Source of the DNA: Neisseriaceae bacterium
GTDB lineage: Bacteria; Pseudomonadota; Gammaproteobacteria; Burkholderiales; Neisseriaceae
Length of the DNA: 64,000 nt
Assembly: GCA_017991555.1 (NCBI GenBank)
Contig: JAGOQM010000005.1
Location: 190,520-254,519, forward strand
Direction of reading: 5' to 3'
This document shows positions 46,020-56,989 of the stretch, in pieces; positions within the stretch are counted from its first letter, which is position 1; each line of letters starts with the position of its first letter. The notes under the pieces are model-generated. The model was not told the origin of the DNA. It worked only from the letters and a program-made list of their open reading frames with translations, and ran no database searches. A program made the translations under genes and the position numbers.

Positions 46020-47054
46020 TTAGTAAACGGCTTTGCCATTGGCAGTGATGTTTTTCCAGCTTTGGCGAATCAAGGTTTTGGTGCTGTCAGGCATGGGCAC
46101 GTAGTCCAATTGGCTGGCGGCAGCGTTGCCTTTGTTGTAAGCCCAGTCAAAGAACTTCAAAGCTTCTTTAGACTGTGCTGCGTTGGCTGAATTTTTTTGC
46201 ATCAAAATAAAGGTTGCAGAAGCGATCGGCCATGCTTGGGCACCGGCTTGGTCGGTTAGGATCAAGTGGAAGTCAGCGGCTTTTTTCCAATCGGTGTTGG
46301 CGGCTGCTTTAAAGGTGGCTTCCGAAGGTTGGACAAAGTTACCGGCTTTGTTTTTCAAGGCGGTGTGTGACATTTTGTTTTGTTTGGCGTAGGCGTACTC
46401 AACGTAGCCAATTGAGTTTTTCACGCGGCGTACGTACACGGCCACGCCTTCGTTGCCTTTGCCAGCGGCGCCACTCTTAGCGGTAGGCCATTTAACCGAG
46501 TTGGCAGCGCCAACGGTTTTTTGCCAGTCGGCAGACACTTTGCTTAAGTAGTTGGTGAAGTTAAAGGTGGTGCCAGAGCCGTCCGAGCGGAACACAGTGG
46601 TGATTTTGGTGGCCGGTAGTTTTAGGCCCGGGTTTAGCTTCACTAGGGCAGGGTCGTTCCACTGGGTGATTTTGCCCATGTAGATTTTGGCCAATAGGTC
46701 GCCGGTTAATTTCAACTGACCTGGCTTAATGCCGTCGATGTTGACAATCGGTACCACGCCACCAATCACGGTTGGGAACTGTACTAGGCCTGCTGCTTTA
46801 AGTTCAGCCGAAGTCAAAGGCGCATCAGAAGCGCCAAAGTCTACGGTTTTAGATTTAATTTGTTTCACACCACCGCTAGAGCCAATTGACTGATAGTTCA
46901 CTTGGTTGCCGGTTTCTTTTTTGTAAGCTTGCGCCCATTGAGCGTAAACTGGCTGTGGAAAAGAAGCGCCTGCGCCAGTGATGTTGGCGGCCAACAAGCT
47001 ACCAGATAAAAGAGCTAGGCTTAGGCCTAGAGTGGTACGGGTTAGGACTTGCAT
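46020..47054 (-). CDS. pstS: Phosphate-binding periplasmic protein PstS
   Basis: 344 residues from ATG 47054, with AAGGAG upstream at a good distance; the frame opens earlier at 47063. Signal peptide MQVLTRTTLGLSLALLSGSLLAAN with probable cleavage after Ala-Ala. The mature protein starts with ITGAGASFPQPVY and has the phosphate-binding residues in SIGSSGGVKQI, DFGASDAPL and FRSDGSGTTFNFT. It delivers phosphate to PstCA. First gene of the operon, 224 bases from the oppositely oriented tpiA. Confidence 0.96.
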   Translation of the reverse strand: MQVLTRTTLGLSLALLSGSLLAANITGAGASFPQPVYAQWAQAYKKETGNQVNYQSIGSSGGVKQIKSKTVDFGASDAPLTSAELKAAGLVQFPTVIGGVVPIVNIDGIKPGQLKLTGDLLAKIYMGKITQWNDPALVKLNPGLKLPATKITTVFRSDGSGTTFNFTNYLSKVSADWQKTVGAANSVKWPTAKSGAAGKGNEGVAVYVRRVKNSIGYVEYAYAKQNKMSHTALKNKAGNFVQPSEATFKAAANTDWKKAADFHLILTDQAGAQAWPIASATFILMQKNSANAAQSKEALKFFDWAYNKGNAAASQLDYVPMPDSTKTLIRQSWKNITANGKAVY

Positions 47055-47121
47055 GGAGAACACTCCTTAGTGAGAAAAGTAATTTCGACGTACACAGTCT
47101 AAGAAAACAATATTTCAAAAG

Positions 47122-47138
47122 TGTGACAAAGCGTCACA
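47122..47138. promoter_or_regulatory. Dyad upstream of pstS
   Basis: tgtgac-aaagc-gtcaca, a perfect six-base-arm palindrome 67-84 bases upstream of the pstS start. The minus strand contains one Pho-box-like half (TTTGTCAC), but I do not see a proper second direct repeat 11 bases away, so PhoB binding is only possible. Confidence 0.4.
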
Positions 47139-47278
47139 TAATGTTTCATTTTTATTAAACCCTTGTTTTTGATGGGTATTTAATGTTTCAGTTGCGGCGG
47201 CCACTGTGGGTTTTGCGTAAATCAGGGAATGTGGTTACAATGCCGCCTATTATTGAAAGTTGAGTGAAGGCTGGCCCC

Positions 47279-48037
47279 ATGGCGCAAAAAAAATGGATAT
47301 TAGGCAATTGGAAGATGAACGGTCGCGTGGGCAGTAATGCCGCACTGTTGGCCCAGTTTGCCGATTTGCCTGTGGGTGAACGTGTGGTGGCGGGCATTGC
47401 CGCCCCTATGCTGTACGTGCCGGCTGTGGTGAAGGCTTTTGCTCAGACGCCGTTTTTGAGCGGCGCGCAAGACGTGAGCCAATACGCCCAAGACGGTGCT
47501 TTTACCGGTGAAGTGTCGGCGGCGATGCTGAAAGACGTAGGGACCGACTTTGTGTTGATTGGCCATTCTGAGCGCCGTCAATACTTCCAAGAAGGGCATG
47601 ACTTATTACGCACTAAGCTGGAAAATGCCTTACAAGCGGGCGTGACCCCGGTCTTGTGCGTGGGTGAGCCATTAGAAGATCGTTTGGCAGAACGTCAAAA
47701 CGAAGTGGTGGCAGATCAACTTAATGTCTTAAATGATTTGCCCGCCGAGCTGATTGGCGATGAGCTGGTGGTGGCCTATGAGCCAGTGTGGGCCATTGGT
47801 ACAGGGCAAGTGGCCAGCCTGGCGCAAATTGCAGATATGCATGAATTTATTTATGCACAAATCTTGTCGAAACTAGAAAAGGCTGTTAAGATTCGCATCC
47901 TTTATGGTGGAAGTGTTAATGCGGATAATGCGCGCGACATCTTCTGCGTCAGCAAAGTTGGCGGTGCGCTGGTGGGCGGCGCCTCACTTTCCTACGAAAG
48001 CTTTGCACACATCTTGAAAGTGGCACAAGAATCTTAA
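47279..48037 (+). CDS. tpiA: Triosephosphate isomerase
   Basis: Interconverts glyceraldehyde-3-phosphate and dihydroxyacetone phosphate. 252 residues from ATG 47279 (GAAGG upstream; the frame is open from GTG 47264). Active-site residues are all present: Lys12 in NWKMNG, His96 in IGHSERR, Glu168 in AYEPVWAIGTG; phosphate-binding LYGGSVNADN and GGALVGGASL complete the barrel. It is 4 bases upstream of secG, the usual tpiA-secG pair. Confidence 0.97.
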   Translation: MAQKKWILGNWKMNGRVGSNAALLAQFADLPVGERVVAGIAAPMLYVPAVVKAFAQTPFLSGAQDVSQYAQDGAFTGEVSAAMLKDVGTDFVLIGHSERRQYFQEGHDLLRTKLENALQAGVTPVLCVGEPLEDRLAERQNEVVADQLNVLNDLPAELIGDELVVAYEPVWAIGTGQVASLAQIADMHEFIYAQILSKLEKAVKIRILYGGSVNADNARDIFCVSKVGGALVGGASLSYESFAHILKVAQES

Positions 48038-48041
48038 AATT

Positions 48042-48377
48042 ATGGACATATTAAAATTAGTTGTTTGGATCGTTAATATCTTTTCTGCAATCAGCCTGAT
48101 TGTGCTTGTGTTGTCACAGCATGGTAAAGGTGCGGATGCAGGTGCTGCCTTCGGTTCTGGTAGCGCACAAGGGGTATTTGGTTCTGCGGGTTCCTCAAAC
48201 TTTTTGAGTCGCAGTACGGCTATTTCTGCGTTCATCTTTTTTGCAAGTTGTTTGGCTTTGGGTTACTTCTCCACCCAAGGTGCTGAAAAATTAGATTTTA
48301 ACTCTGTGACGCAGCCTGCGGCGGTGGAACAGGTGGTTCCGGCTCAAGCGGATAAGGATGCTGTGATTCCGGAATAA
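48042..48377 (+). CDS. secG: Preprotein translocase subunit SecG
   Basis: 111-residue inner-membrane protein of the SecYEG channel. Two membrane segments (about 5-25 and 58-78) flank the conserved cytoplasmic loop VLSQHGKGADAGAAFGSGSAQGVFGSAGSSNFLSR. The hydrophilic C-terminal tail is Ala/Val/Asp-rich. It is located between tpiA and tRNA-Leu; the secG-tRNA-Leu order is common in proteobacteria. Confidence 0.95.
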   Translation: MDILKLVVWIVNIFSAISLIVLVLSQHGKGADAGAAFGSGSAQGVFGSAGSSNFLSRSTAISAFIFFASCLALGYFSTQGAEKLDFNSVTQPAAVEQVVPAQADKDAVIPE

Positions 48378-48391
48378 AAAGTTTCAAAGAT

Positions 48392-48477
48392 GCCGACATG
48401 GTGGAATTGGTAGACACGCCATCTTGAGGGGGTGGTGGCCATAGGTCGTGTGAGTTCAAGTCTCACTGTCGGCACCA
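48392..48477 (+). tRNA. tRNA-Leu (anticodon GAG)
   Basis: Acceptor stem gccgaca (48392-48398) pairs with tgtcggc (48467-48473); discriminator A and an encoded CCA end (48475-48477). The anticodon stem ccatc/ggtgg encloses ttgaggg, so the anticodon is GAG (codons CUU/CUC). There is a long variable arm, as expected for a class II leucine tRNA, and the T-loop is gttcaag. It lies 14 bases after secG and shares its terminator. Confidence 0.96.
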
Positions 48478-48490
48478 AAAGAAGTAGAAT

Positions 48491-48519
48491 AACGCAGGCA
48501 TTATGCCTGCGTTTTTTTT
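48491..48519 (+). terminator. Intrinsic terminator after tRNA-Leu
   Basis: Ten-pair stem (aacgcaggca 48491-48500, tgcctgcgtt 48504-48513), loop tta, eight T. Confidence 0.94.
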
Positions 48520-48610
48520 ATGGGTTTTTCTGTTATCGGTATGTTGTGAAATGGCATTTGAATATGGTGCAAAGCAGCGTAGGTAGTTGAATAAAGTTGC
48601 TTTCACGCCC

Positions 48611-48639
48611 TTTCAAAGTCATGGGATGTTCTGTACAAT
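48611..48639 (+). promoter_or_regulatory. Possible nuo operon promoter
   Basis: Extended -10 TGTACAAT (TACAAT 48634-48639) with a weak -35 TTTCAA (48611-48616) at 17 bases, 39 bases before nuoA. The near-palindrome tgtacaatgtaca overlaps the -10. Confidence 0.4.
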
Positions 48640-48677
48640 GTACACAAATTTTTCGCTTTTGAGGAATTGTCTGAGTC

Positions 48678-49034
48678 ATGTTAGTTAACTATTTTCCCGT
48701 ATTGATTTTTATCATTATCGGTTTGGTGGCAGGCAGCGTTTTTGTGTTTCTGGGCAGTGTGTTGGCGCCCAGTCGGCCTGATACTGAAAAAAACTCTCCT
48801 TATGAGTGTGGTTTCGAGGCATTTGAAAACGCACGCATGAAATTTGACGTCCGCTACTATCTCGTCGCCATCCTATTTATTCTTTTCGACCTGGAAATTG
48901 CGTTTATGTTTCCGTGGGCGGTTGTGTACAAAGAATTGGGCATGTTTGGCTTCGGTTCTATGATGGTCTTCTTGGCCATTTTAGTGGTGGGTTTTGTGTA
49001 TGAATGGAAAAAAGGCGCTTTAGAATGGGAATAG
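48678..49034 (+). CDS. nuoA: NADH-quinone oxidoreductase subunit A
   Basis: 118-residue membrane subunit of respiratory complex I with three membrane segments (about 8-30, 60-82, 88-108). The conserved loop [43 protein letters not shown] contains the Cys and acidic residues near the quinone site. First of 14 contiguous nuo genes; its last codons overlap the nuoB start by 10 bases. Confidence 0.96.
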   Translation: MLVNYFPVLIFIIIGLVAGSVFVFLGSVLAPSRPDTEKNSPYECGFEAFENARMKFDVRYYLVAILFILFDLEIAFMFPWAVVYKELGMFGFGSMMVFLAILVVGFVYEWKKGALEWE

Positions 49035-49501
49035 AAGGCGTTTTCAAGCAAGGCTTTATCACCACTTCGGCGGATAAGGTTTTGAACTACACGCGCACCG
49101 GCTCTTTGTGGCCTGTGACTTTTGGTTTGGCTTGTTGTGCGGTTGAAATGATGCACGCTGGTGCGGCTCGTTACGACCTTGACCGCTTCGGTATTATTTT
49201 TAGACCAAGTCCTCGCCAATCCGATTTGATGATTGTTGCGGGGACTTTGTGTAATAAGATGGCCCCTGCACTGCGTAAGGTGTATGACCAAATGGCAGAA
49301 CCCCGTTGGGTGTTGTCTATGGGCTCGTGTGCCAACGGCGGCGGTTACTATCATTACTCTTACTCTGTGGTGCGCGGCTGTGATCGCGTGGTGCCCGTAG
49401 ACGTTTACGTCCCAGGTTGCCCACCCACGGCTGAAGCCCTGATTTATGGCTTGATTCAATTGCAGAATAAGATTAAACGCACCGCAACCATCGCACGGTA
49501 G
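49025..49501 (+). CDS. nuoB: NADH-quinone oxidoreductase subunit B
   Basis: 158 residues from ATG 49025, inside the end of nuoA; the frame is open from 49004. It carries the N2 [4Fe-4S] cluster next to the quinone site: tandem cysteines in [10 protein letters not shown], a Cys in [11 protein letters not shown], and another in [11 protein letters not shown]. The start [11 protein letters not shown] matches the family. Confidence 0.96.
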   Translation: MGIEGVFKQGFITTSADKVLNYTRTGSLWPVTFGLACCAVEMMHAGAARYDLDRFGIIFRPSPRQSDLMIVAGTLCNKMAPALRKVYDQMAEPRWVLSMGSCANGGGYYHYSYSVVRGCDRVVPVDVYVPGCPPTAEALIYGLIQLQNKIKRTATIAR

Positions 49502-49510
49502 GAGTTTCTC

Positions 49511-50104
49511 ATGTCGGTAAAAGCTGAAAAACTACAGGCGGCCTTGGAAAGTGCTTTTTCTGCGGTTGGCTGTAAGACAATATTGTTCAAAGACGAAGTG
49601 ACCCTTGAGTGTCCTGCTTCGGTCTATTATGACGTCATGCAAAAGCTGCGTGACGACGTTGCCTTCCACTTTGAAATCCTGATGGATTTATGTGGCGTGG
49701 ATTACAGCACCTATAAAAACCAGCCGTGGACCGGCAAGCGTTTTGCGGTGGTGTCTCATCTGCTGTCGGTAAAAAACAACCAGCGCCTGCGGGTGAAGGT
49801 GTTTGCCGAAGACGACGATTTCCCTGTAGTGGATTCTGTGGTTCCACTTTATAACGGCGTTAACTGGTTTGAGCGCGAAGCGTTTGACCTATACGGTGTG
49901 ATGTTCAACAACCACCCAGACCTGCGCCGCTTGTTGACCGACTATGGCTTTGTAGGCCATCCCTTCCGTAAAGATTTCCCAGTGTCAGGCTATGTGGAAA
50001 TGCGTTACGACGAAAAAGAAGGTCGCGTCATTTATCAACCGGTAACGATTGAGCCTCGTGAAGTCACGCCTCGGATCGTCAGAGAGGAGCAGTACGGTGG
50101 CTAA
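49511..50104 (+). CDS. nuoC: NADH-quinone oxidoreductase subunit C
   Basis: 197-residue 30-kDa subunit of the complex I connecting module, encoded separately from nuoD (fused in E. coli). Signature region [43 protein letters not shown]. It ends EEQYGG and overlaps the nuoD GTG start by 8 bases. A GGAG sequence lies before ATG 49511. Confidence 0.96.
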   Translation: MSVKAEKLQAALESAFSAVGCKTILFKDEVTLECPASVYYDVMQKLRDDVAFHFEILMDLCGVDYSTYKNQPWTGKRFAVVSHLLSVKNNQRLRVKVFAEDDDFPVVDSVVPLYNGVNWFEREAFDLYGVMFNNHPDLRRLLTDYGFVGHPFRKDFPVSGYVEMRYDEKEGRVIYQPVTIEPREVTPRIVREEQYGG

Positions 50105-51350
50105 TTTAAGAAACTACACCATTAACTTCGGCCCTCAGCATCCGGCCGCTCACGGCGTATTGCGGATGATTGTGGAGATGGAAGGCGAAACGATTATTCG
50201 CGTTGACCCCCACATCGGCCTATTGCACCGCGGCACCGAAAAACTCATCGAACAAAAAACCTATTTGCAAGGCTTGCCGTACATGGATCGTTTAGACTAC
50301 GTGTCGACCATGAACAACGAGCACGCCTACTGCTTGGCGATTGAGAAGCTGCTTGACATTCAAGTGCCCATTCGCGCCCAGTACATCCGCGTGATGTTTG
50401 CCGAATTGACCCGCATCCTGAACCACCTATTGTGGATCGGTGCGCACGCCTTGGACGTGGGCGCCATGACCGTGTTCTTGTACGCCTTCCGTGAACGTGA
50501 GCACATCATGGACATGTACGAAGCCGTTTCAGGCGCGCGTTTGCACGCCGCTTACTTCCGTCCTGGTGGCGTGTACCGCGACCTGCCGGACAGCGTGCCT
50601 CAGTACAAAGCCAATAAATTCCGCAACGCCAAAACCCTAGAAGAGTGGAACGAAGACCGTAAAGGCACGTTGCTTGACTTCGTTGAAGGCTTTGCCAAGA
50701 AATTCCCCACCAGTATCGACCAGTATGAAACCTTGTTGACCGATAACCGTATTTGGAAGCAGCGTACCGTGAACATCGGCGTGGTGACGGAAGAACGCGC
50801 TTACCAAATGGGCTTTACTGGCCCAATGTTGCGTGGTTCTGGCGTGGCGTGGGACTTGCGTAAATCTCAGCCTTACGACGTGTATGCCGATTTGGATTTT
50901 GACGTGCCCGTGGGCGCGACCGGCGACTGCTACGACCGTTATTTGGTGCGCGTGGCCGAAATGCGTGAATCGGTGCGTTTGATTGAGCAGTGCGTGGCCT
51001 GGTTGAAAGTCAACGAAGGCCCTGTGATTGTCGACGACCACAAGGTGGCCCCCCCATCGCGCGAAGCGATGAAGGCCAATATGGAAGAGTTAATTCACCA
51101 CTTTAAATTCTTTACCGAAGGCATGCACGTGTCTGAGGGCGAAGTCTATGTGGGCACCGAGCACCCAAAAGGTGAGTTTGGTATTTACATGATTTCAGAT
51201 GGCGCAAACAAACCTTACCGCGTGAAAATTCGCGCACCAGGGTACGCCCATTTGAGTGGTATGGACGAAATGGCCAAAGGCCATATGTTGTCGGATGTGG
51301 TGACCATTATTGGTACCCAAGACATCGTATTTGGGGAGATTGACCGATAA
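50097..51350 (+). CDS. nuoD: NADH-quinone oxidoreductase subunit D
   Basis: 417-residue 49-kDa subunit forming the quinone pocket with NuoB. The start is GTG 50097, inside the nuoC end, after AGGAGC; the product begins [24 protein letters not shown], as expected. The frame is open from 50049, but that part is nuoC sequence in another frame. Motifs: [22 protein letters not shown] [10 protein letters not shown], and the C-terminal [14 protein letters not shown]. The stop overlaps nuoE by one base (TAATG). Confidence 0.96.
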   Translation: MANLRNYTINFGPQHPAAHGVLRMIVEMEGETIIRVDPHIGLLHRGTEKLIEQKTYLQGLPYMDRLDYVSTMNNEHAYCLAIEKLLDIQVPIRAQYIRVMFAELTRILNHLLWIGAHALDVGAMTVFLYAFREREHIMDMYEAVSGARLHAAYFRPGGVYRDLPDSVPQYKANKFRNAKTLEEWNEDRKGTLLDFVEGFAKKFPTSIDQYETLLTDNRIWKQRTVNIGVVTEERAYQMGFTGPMLRGSGVAWDLRKSQPYDVYADLDFDVPVGATGDCYDRYLVRVAEMRESVRLIEQCVAWLKVNEGPVIVDDHKVAPPSREAMKANMEELIHHFKFFTEGMHVSEGEVYVGTEHPKGEFGIYMISDGANKPYRVKIRAPGYAHLSGMDEMAKGHMLSDVVTIIGTQDIVFGEIDR

Positions 51351-51823
51351 TGTTATCTACCGAGTCATTACAAAAAATTGATGCCGAATTGGCAAAATAT
51401 CCAGAAGATCAACGCCGTTCTGCCATTATGGCGGCGCTGCGCATTGCTCAAGACGAACACCGTCACCTGAGCGCGGAACTGATCGAATTTGTGGCCAACT
51501 ACGTGCGCATTGCCCCGGTGGCGGCGCTAGAAGTGGCCACGTTCTATAACATGTACGATTTAAAGCCAGTGGGTCAATACAAACTAACCGTTTGTACGAA
51601 CCTGCCTTGCGCCTTACGTGGTGGGGTGGACGCTGCCGAATACCTAAAACAAAAATTGGGTCTTGAGTTTGGCCAAACCACTGCCGACGGCAAATTTACC
51701 CTGGTTGAGGGTGAGTGCATGGGGGCTTGTGGTGATGCGCCAGTGATGTTGGTGAATAATCACAAAATGTGCAGCTTCATGACCCCCGAGGCGATTGAGC
51801 AAAAATTAGCGGAGTTAGACTGA
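51350..51823 (+). CDS. nuoE: NADH-quinone oxidoreductase subunit E
   Basis: 157-residue thioredoxin-like 24-kDa subunit holding the N1a [2Fe-2S] cluster: Cys-x4-Cys in [12 protein letters not shown] and Cys-x3-Cys in [13 protein letters not shown]. Start and stop overlap nuoD and nuoF by one base each, indicating tight coupling. Confidence 0.96.
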   Translation: MLSTESLQKIDAELAKYPEDQRRSAIMAALRIAQDEHRHLSAELIEFVANYVRIAPVAALEVATFYNMYDLKPVGQYKLTVCTNLPCALRGGVDAAEYLKQKLGLEFGQTTADGKFTLVEGECMGACGDAPVMLVNNHKMCSFMTPEAIEQKLAELD

Positions 51824-53118
51824 TGGCTATTTATGAATCAGGTGTGATTTTTAATCAGTTAGATACTGCCGATGCAGACTGCTGGACCCTAAAAGCCTAT
51901 CAGGCGCGCGGCGGCTACCAAGCACTGAAAAAAATTCTGACCGAAAACATGACCCAAGACGACGTGATTGCCGAAGTGAAAGCTTCTGGCCTACGTGGTC
52001 GTGGGGGTGCGGGTTTCCCAACCGGCTTGAAATGGAGCTTCATGCCCCGTTCCTTCCCCGGCAATAAATACGTTGTGTGTAATACCGACGAAGGTGAGCC
52101 AGGCACGTTTAAAGACCGCGACATCATGCGTTTCAATCCTCATTCAGTGATTGAAGGCATGATTATTGCCGGTTTCGCCATGGGTGCGGCTTCTGGTTAT
52201 AACTACATTCACGGCGAAATTTTTGCCGAGTATGAGCGCTTTGAAGAAGCCTTGGCCGAAGCGAAAGCCGCCGGTTTCTTGGGCCAAAACATCATGGGCA
52301 GCGACTTTAGCTTTGAGCTATACGGCCACCATGGTTATGGCGCCTATATTTGTGGTGAAGAAACCGCTTTGCTGGAGTCGTTAGAAGGCAAAAAAGGCCA
52401 GCCACGCTTTAAGCCGCCTTTCCCGGCGTCTTACGGTTTGTACGGCAAGCCCACCACCATTAACAACACCGAAACCTTTGCTTCTGTGCCGTTCATCATC
52501 ACCGATGGCGCGGCCAAGTTTGCCGAGCAGGGGATTCCAAACAGCGGCGGTACCAAGCTGTTCTCAGTTTCGGGTCACGTTGAACGCCCAGGCAACTACG
52601 AAGTGCCTTTGGGTACCCCGTTTGCCACCTTGTTGGAAATGGCGGGCGGCATGCGTGGCGGTAAAAAATTGAAAGCCGTGATTCCTGGCGGTTCATCAGC
52701 TCCGGTGTTGCCTGCCGACATCATGATGGACACCAACATGGATTACGATTCAATCAGCAAGGCTGGCTCTATGTTGGGTTCGGGTGCGGTGATTGTGATG
52801 GACGAAGACGTGTGCATGGTTAAAGCACTGGAGCGTTTGTCGTACTTCTACTTTGAAGAATCATGTGGTCAATGTACCCCTTGCCGTGAAGGCACAGGTT
52901 GGTTGTACAAAGTGGTACACCGTATTGAGAATGGTTTGGGCCGTCCAGAAGACTTAGCACTATTGGCTTCTGTAGGCGACAACATGGCAGGGCGCACCAT
53001 TTGTGCCTTGGCCGATGCTGCCGTCTTCCCGGTGCGTAGTTTTACCAAACATTTCTTAAATGAATTTGAGCATCACATCGAACATAAAAAATGTTTGGTT
53101 GATCACAAATGGTTTTAA
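51823..53118 (+). CDS. nuoF: NADH-quinone oxidoreductase subunit F
   Basis: 431-residue subunit that binds NADH, FMN and the N3 cluster. Motifs: [16 protein letters not shown] (about 55-70) for [22 protein letters not shown] for FMN, and [15 protein letters not shown] for [4Fe-4S], with a fourth Cys in TICALADA. The start overlaps the nuoE stop (TGATG). Confidence 0.97.
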   Translation: MAIYESGVIFNQLDTADADCWTLKAYQARGGYQALKKILTENMTQDDVIAEVKASGLRGRGGAGFPTGLKWSFMPRSFPGNKYVVCNTDEGEPGTFKDRDIMRFNPHSVIEGMIIAGFAMGAASGYNYIHGEIFAEYERFEEALAEAKAAGFLGQNIMGSDFSFELYGHHGYGAYICGEETALLESLEGKKGQPRFKPPFPASYGLYGKPTTINNTETFASVPFIITDGAAKFAEQGIPNSGGTKLFSVSGHVERPGNYEVPLGTPFATLLEMAGGMRGGKKLKAVIPGGSSAPVLPADIMMDTNMDYDSISKAGSMLGSGAVIVMDEDVCMVKALERLSYFYFEESCGQCTPCREGTGWLYKVVHRIENGLGRPEDLALLASVGDNMAGRTICALADAAVFPVRSFTKHFLNEFEHHIEHKKCLVDHKWF

Positions 53119-53154
53119 CACGCACTAAGCGTAACGATTAGGATAGCTTAAGTC

Positions 53155-55431
53155 ATGTTGCAAATCGAAATTGATGGAAAAGAGCTCACGGTAGAGCAAG
53201 GGAGCACAGTGATTGAGGCCGCCAATAAGGCTGGTACTTATATTCCTCACTTTTGCTACCATAAAAAATTATCTATAGCGGCGAACTGTCGCATGTGCTT
53301 GGTTGAGGTGGAAAAAGCCCCTAAACCATTGCCAGCATGCGCCACGCCCGTAACCGATGGCATGAAGGTCATGACCCATTCTCCGTTGGCGAAAAAAGCC
53401 CAACAGGGGGTGATGGAATTCTTGCTGATTAACCACCCATTGGATTGCCCTATTTGCGACCAAGGCGGTGAGTGTCAGCTACAAGACCTGGCCGTTGGTT
53501 ATGGCAACAGCAGCAGCCGCTACCAAGAAGAGAAGCGTGCCGTGGTGGGTAAAGACATGGGGCCTTTAGTGTCGGCGCAAGAAATGTCGCGCTGTATTCA
53601 CTGCACCCGCTGTGTCCGCTTTACCGAAGAAATCGCCGGCATGCAAGAAATCGGCATGGTAAACCGTGGCGAACACTCAGAGATCATGTCGTTTGTCGGC
53701 CAGGCGGTGGAAACCGAATTGTCAGGCAACGTGATTGACCTATGCCCGGTGGGTGCGCTGACCAGCAAACCCTTCCGCTACGACGCCCGTTCTTGGGAGC
53801 TGTCGCGCCGCAAATCGATTTCTGCCCATGATGCCCTGGGTTCTAACCTAGTGGTACAGGTGAAAGACCACGGCGTGCGCCGTGTGATCCCGATGGAAAA
53901 TGAAGCGATCAACGAATGCTGGTTGTCTGACCGCGATCGTTTTGCCTACGAAGGCTTAAGCCACGCTGAGCGTTTACAACGCCCGATGATTAAGCACGGC
54001 GGCGAATGGTTTGACGTAGAGTGGGAAACCGCTTTGGAATACGTGGCCAAAGGCCTAAACGGCGTCAGCAACGATTTTGGTAAAGACCGCATCGGCATTT
54101 TGGCCAACCCCATGAACACCGTGGAAGAGCATTTCTTGACCAAGCAATTGGCCACCGCGTTTGGGGTGAAAAACCTAGACAGCCGCCTATTGCAACAGGA
54201 TTTCCGCCTGGATGCCGTTAACGACAGCACCCAATGGTTGGGTCAAAGCATTGAAGCGTTTGCCAACAGCGATGCCTTCTTGGTTGTGGGCACCCAGCTG
54301 CGCGCCGAACAGCCTTTATTGACCGCCCGCATTCGCCAAGCCGCCAAAAAAGGCGCCAAGGTGAGCGTGTTGGCCGGCAGTAAAGAAACCCTACACATGG
54401 ACTTGTTCAGCCAAGAGGCGATTCACCCGAACGATTGGGTGAGCGCACTTGAGCAAATGGCCGCTGGCGACAACGCCATTGGCGCAAGCCTGAAAGACGC
54501 CGAGCGCAGCACCATCGTTTTGGGCGCCATTGCCCAAAACCATCCGCGCTACGCTGATCTGTATGCGGCGGCTCAGGCCTTGGCCGCAGCCACGGGTTCG
54601 GTATTAAGCATTCTGCCTCAGGCCAGCAACACCATCGGCGCAAGCCTGATGGGCGTGCAGCCAGCTGAGGGTGGTTTGAATACCCAAGCCATGATTGCCA
54701 AACCAAATAAAGCCATGGTGTTGGTGAACGTTGAAGCCAATATGGACGTAGCCAACGGTGCCGCTTTGGTCAACGCCTTGGGTGAAGCCCAAACCGTGAT
54801 CGCACTGACGGCTTATAAAGACGCCGCGATGCTAGAGTATGCGGACGTGCTGTTACCCGTGACGCCGTTTACCGAAACCGCCGGTTCATTCGTGAACATG
54901 GAAGGTAAAGTACAAAGTTTCCACGGTGTGGTTCGTCCTTTAGGCGAAGCGCGTCCGATGTGGAAAGTACTGCGCGTGTTGGGCAACGTCTTGAACCTTG
55001 CTGGTTTTGACTACGAGTCTGTGGATCAAATCCATGCAGACGCATTGGCGGGCTTGAACCTTGAAGCCGCTTTGAATAACCACATCGCGGGTGCGCGCGT
55101 GGCAGCCGATGCCGCCAGCGCCAATACTGAATTGACCCGTGTGGCGTACGTTGCGCCTTATGCCACCGACGCCATCGTGCGCCGTGCCGAGGCATTGCAA
55201 CAAACCGCACAGGCCGCCGCGCCTTTGGCTTACGTTCATTCGAACACATTAAGCCAGTTGGGCTTTGCGGCAGGGGACAGTGTTCTGGCCGAACAGAAGG
55301 GCAGTGGTGCCGTTAAGGTGACCCTAGCCGCTGACGACGCGTTGCCAGAAGCCGTTGTGTGTTTGGCGCATCATCAAACCACGCAAGCATTGGGTGCGTT
55401 GGTCGGTGCCATTGAGTTGAAACGAGGATAA
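53155..55431 (+). CDS. nuoG: NADH-quinone oxidoreductase subunit G
   Basis: 758-residue iron-sulfur subunit. The N-terminal 2Fe-2S ferredoxin domain has [22 protein letters not shown]; next come the His/Cys cluster [19 protein letters not shown] and the ferredoxin-like [12 protein letters not shown]. The rest is molybdopterin-oxidoreductase-like and carries no Mo cofactor in complex I. It lies 36 bases after nuoF, the only noticeable gap in the first half of the operon. Confidence 0.96.
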   Translation: MLQIEIDGKELTVEQGSTVIEAANKAGTYIPHFCYHKKLSIAANCRMCLVEVEKAPKPLPACATPVTDGMKVMTHSPLAKKAQQGVMEFLLINHPLDCPICDQGGECQLQDLAVGYGNSSSRYQEEKRAVVGKDMGPLVSAQEMSRCIHCTRCVRFTEEIAGMQEIGMVNRGEHSEIMSFVGQAVETELSGNVIDLCPVGALTSKPFRYDARSWELSRRKSISAHDALGSNLVVQVKDHGVRRVIPMENEAINECWLSDRDRFAYEGLSHAERLQRPMIKHGGEWFDVEWETALEYVAKGLNGVSNDFGKDRIGILANPMNTVEEHFLTKQLATAFGVKNLDSRLLQQDFRLDAVNDSTQWLGQSIEAFANSDAFLVVGTQLRAEQPLLTARIRQAAKKGAKVSVLAGSKETLHMDLFSQEAIHPNDWVSALEQMAAGDNAIGASLKDAERSTIVLGAIAQNHPRYADLYAAAQALAAATGSVLSILPQASNTIGASLMGVQPAEGGLNTQAMIAKPNKAMVLVNVEANMDVANGAALVNALGEAQTVIALTAYKDAAMLEYADVLLPVTPFTETAGSFVNMEGKVQSFHGVVRPLGEARPMWKVLRVLGNVLNLAGFDYESVDQIHADALAGLNLEAALNNHIAGARVAADAASANTELTRVAYVAPYATDAIVRRAEALQQTAQAAAPLAYVHSNTLSQLGFAAGDSVLAEQKGSGAVKVTLAADDALPEAVVCLAHHQTTQALGALVGAIELKRG

Positions 55432-55433
55432 TC

Positions 55434-56480
55434 ATGCAAGCTTGGTTACAAAACTTATTGGGCATGGAACTGGGGCTAACGATTTCAATTTTATTGAAAA
55501 TCGTGCTGATTTTGATTCCATTGATCTTAACCGTGGCGTACTTGACCTACTTTGAGCGTAAGGTCATTGGCTACATGCAGCTGCGTACCGGCCCGAACCG
55601 CGTTGGCCCTTGGGGCTTGATTCAGCCTTTCGCCGACGTATTGAAGCTGTTGATGAAAGAGATCATTCGTCCGAGCAGCGCCAACAAGGCTTTGTTCTTG
55701 ATTGCGCCAGTTTTAGCCATCATGCCTTCTTTTGCGGCATGGGCGGTGATCCCTTTTAACGAAGAACTGGTGTTGACCAATACCAATGCGGGCGTGTTGT
55801 ACATTCTGTCTTTGACGGCGATGGGCATTTACGCGGTGATCATTGCGGGTTGGGCGTCTAACTCTAAGTATGCCTTCTTGGGTGCGATGCGTTCTTCTGC
55901 CCAAATGATTTCTTACGAAATCGCCATGGGCTTTGCCCTGGTGGGCGTGGTGATGGTTTCAGGTAGCTTGAACTTCATTGACATTGTGAATTCACAAGCC
56001 AGCGGCATCGCCGGTGGTTCGGTCTTCTCATGGAACTGGCTGCCTTTGTTCCCCTTGTTTGTGGTGTTCTTGATCTCTGGCGTGGCCGAGACCAACCGTG
56101 CGCCGTTTGACGTGGCCGAGGGTGAGTCTGAAATTGTGGCCGGTTTCCACGTTGAGTATTCAGGTATGGCCTTTGCGGCATTCTTCTTGGCCGAGTACAT
56201 CAACATGATTTTGATTGGTGCCTTGGTGGCCTTGTTGTTCTTGGGCGGGTGGTTGTCTCCGTTCCCTGAAAGCTGGGGCTTCATCGGTCAATCTAGTATT
56301 TTGTGGATGTTCTTAAAAATGTCTATGGTGTTGTACAGCTTCTTCTGGTTGCGTGCGACGTTCCCTCGATTCCGTTACGACCAAATCATGCGCTTGGGTT
56401 GGAAGATTTTCATTCCGATTACGTTGATTTGGGTGGCCGTTGTGGCTGCGTGGATGGTAACGCCTTGGACAATTTGGTAA
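55434..56480 (+). CDS. nuoH: NADH-quinone oxidoreductase subunit H
   Basis: 348-residue membrane subunit linking the quinone cavity to the proton-pumping arm, about eight membrane segments. Conserved [33 protein letters not shown] and [34 protein letters not shown]. It lies 2 bases after nuoG. Confidence 0.97.
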   Translation: MQAWLQNLLGMELGLTISILLKIVLILIPLILTVAYLTYFERKVIGYMQLRTGPNRVGPWGLIQPFADVLKLLMKEIIRPSSANKALFLIAPVLAIMPSFAAWAVIPFNEELVLTNTNAGVLYILSLTAMGIYAVIIAGWASNSKYAFLGAMRSSAQMISYEIAMGFALVGVVMVSGSLNFIDIVNSQASGIAGGSVFSWNWLPLFPLFVVFLISGVAETNRAPFDVAEGESEIVAGFHVEYSGMAFAAFFLAEYINMILIGALVALLFLGGWLSPFPESWGFIGQSSILWMFLKMSMVLYSFFWLRATFPRFRYDQIMRLGWKIFIPITLIWVAVVAAWMVTPWTIW

Positions 56481-56494
56481 GCGATTGAGAGTGA

Positions 56495-56980
56495 ATGAAA
56501 ATGCGAAATCTGTTTAAAACCTTTTTCTTGACGGAGTTGCTGGTCGGCTTGAGCGTGACCTTGAAGAACTTCTTCGCCCGCAAGATTACGATTCAATTTC
56601 CTGAAGAGAAAACCCCTCAATCTCCGCGTTTCCGTGGATTGCACGCCCAGCGTCGCTATCCAAACGGGGAAGAGCGTTGTATTGCCTGTAAACTATGTGA
56701 GGCCGTGTGCCCTGCGATGGCGATTTCGATTGCGTCCGAGCAGCGCAGCGACGGCACCCGCCGTACCACTCAATACGATATTGACTTAACCAAGTGCATC
56801 TTCTGCGGCTTTTGTGAAGAAGCCTGTCCAGTAGACGCCATTGTGGAAACGCACATTCTCGAGTATCACGGTGAAAAACGTGGTGACTTGTATTACACCA
56901 AACCGATGCTGTTGGCGATTGGCGATAAGTACGAAGCCGAAATTGCCAAAAATAAAGCAGCTGATGCCAAATATCGTTAA
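56495..56980 (+). CDS. nuoI: NADH-quinone oxidoreductase subunit I
   Basis: 161-residue subunit with two [4Fe-4S] clusters, N6a and N6b: [12 protein letters not shown] and [12 protein letters not shown]. An N-terminal amphipathic helix attaches it to the membrane arm. A second ATG at 56501 is an alternative start. Confidence 0.96.
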   Translation: MKMRNLFKTFFLTELLVGLSVTLKNFFARKITIQFPEEKTPQSPRFRGLHAQRRYPNGEERCIACKLCEAVCPAMAISIASEQRSDGTRRTTQYDIDLTKCIFCGFCEEACPVDAIVETHILEYHGEKRGDLYYTKPMLLAIGDKYEAEIAKNKAADAKYR

Positions 56981-56989
56981 GGGGTGGTC

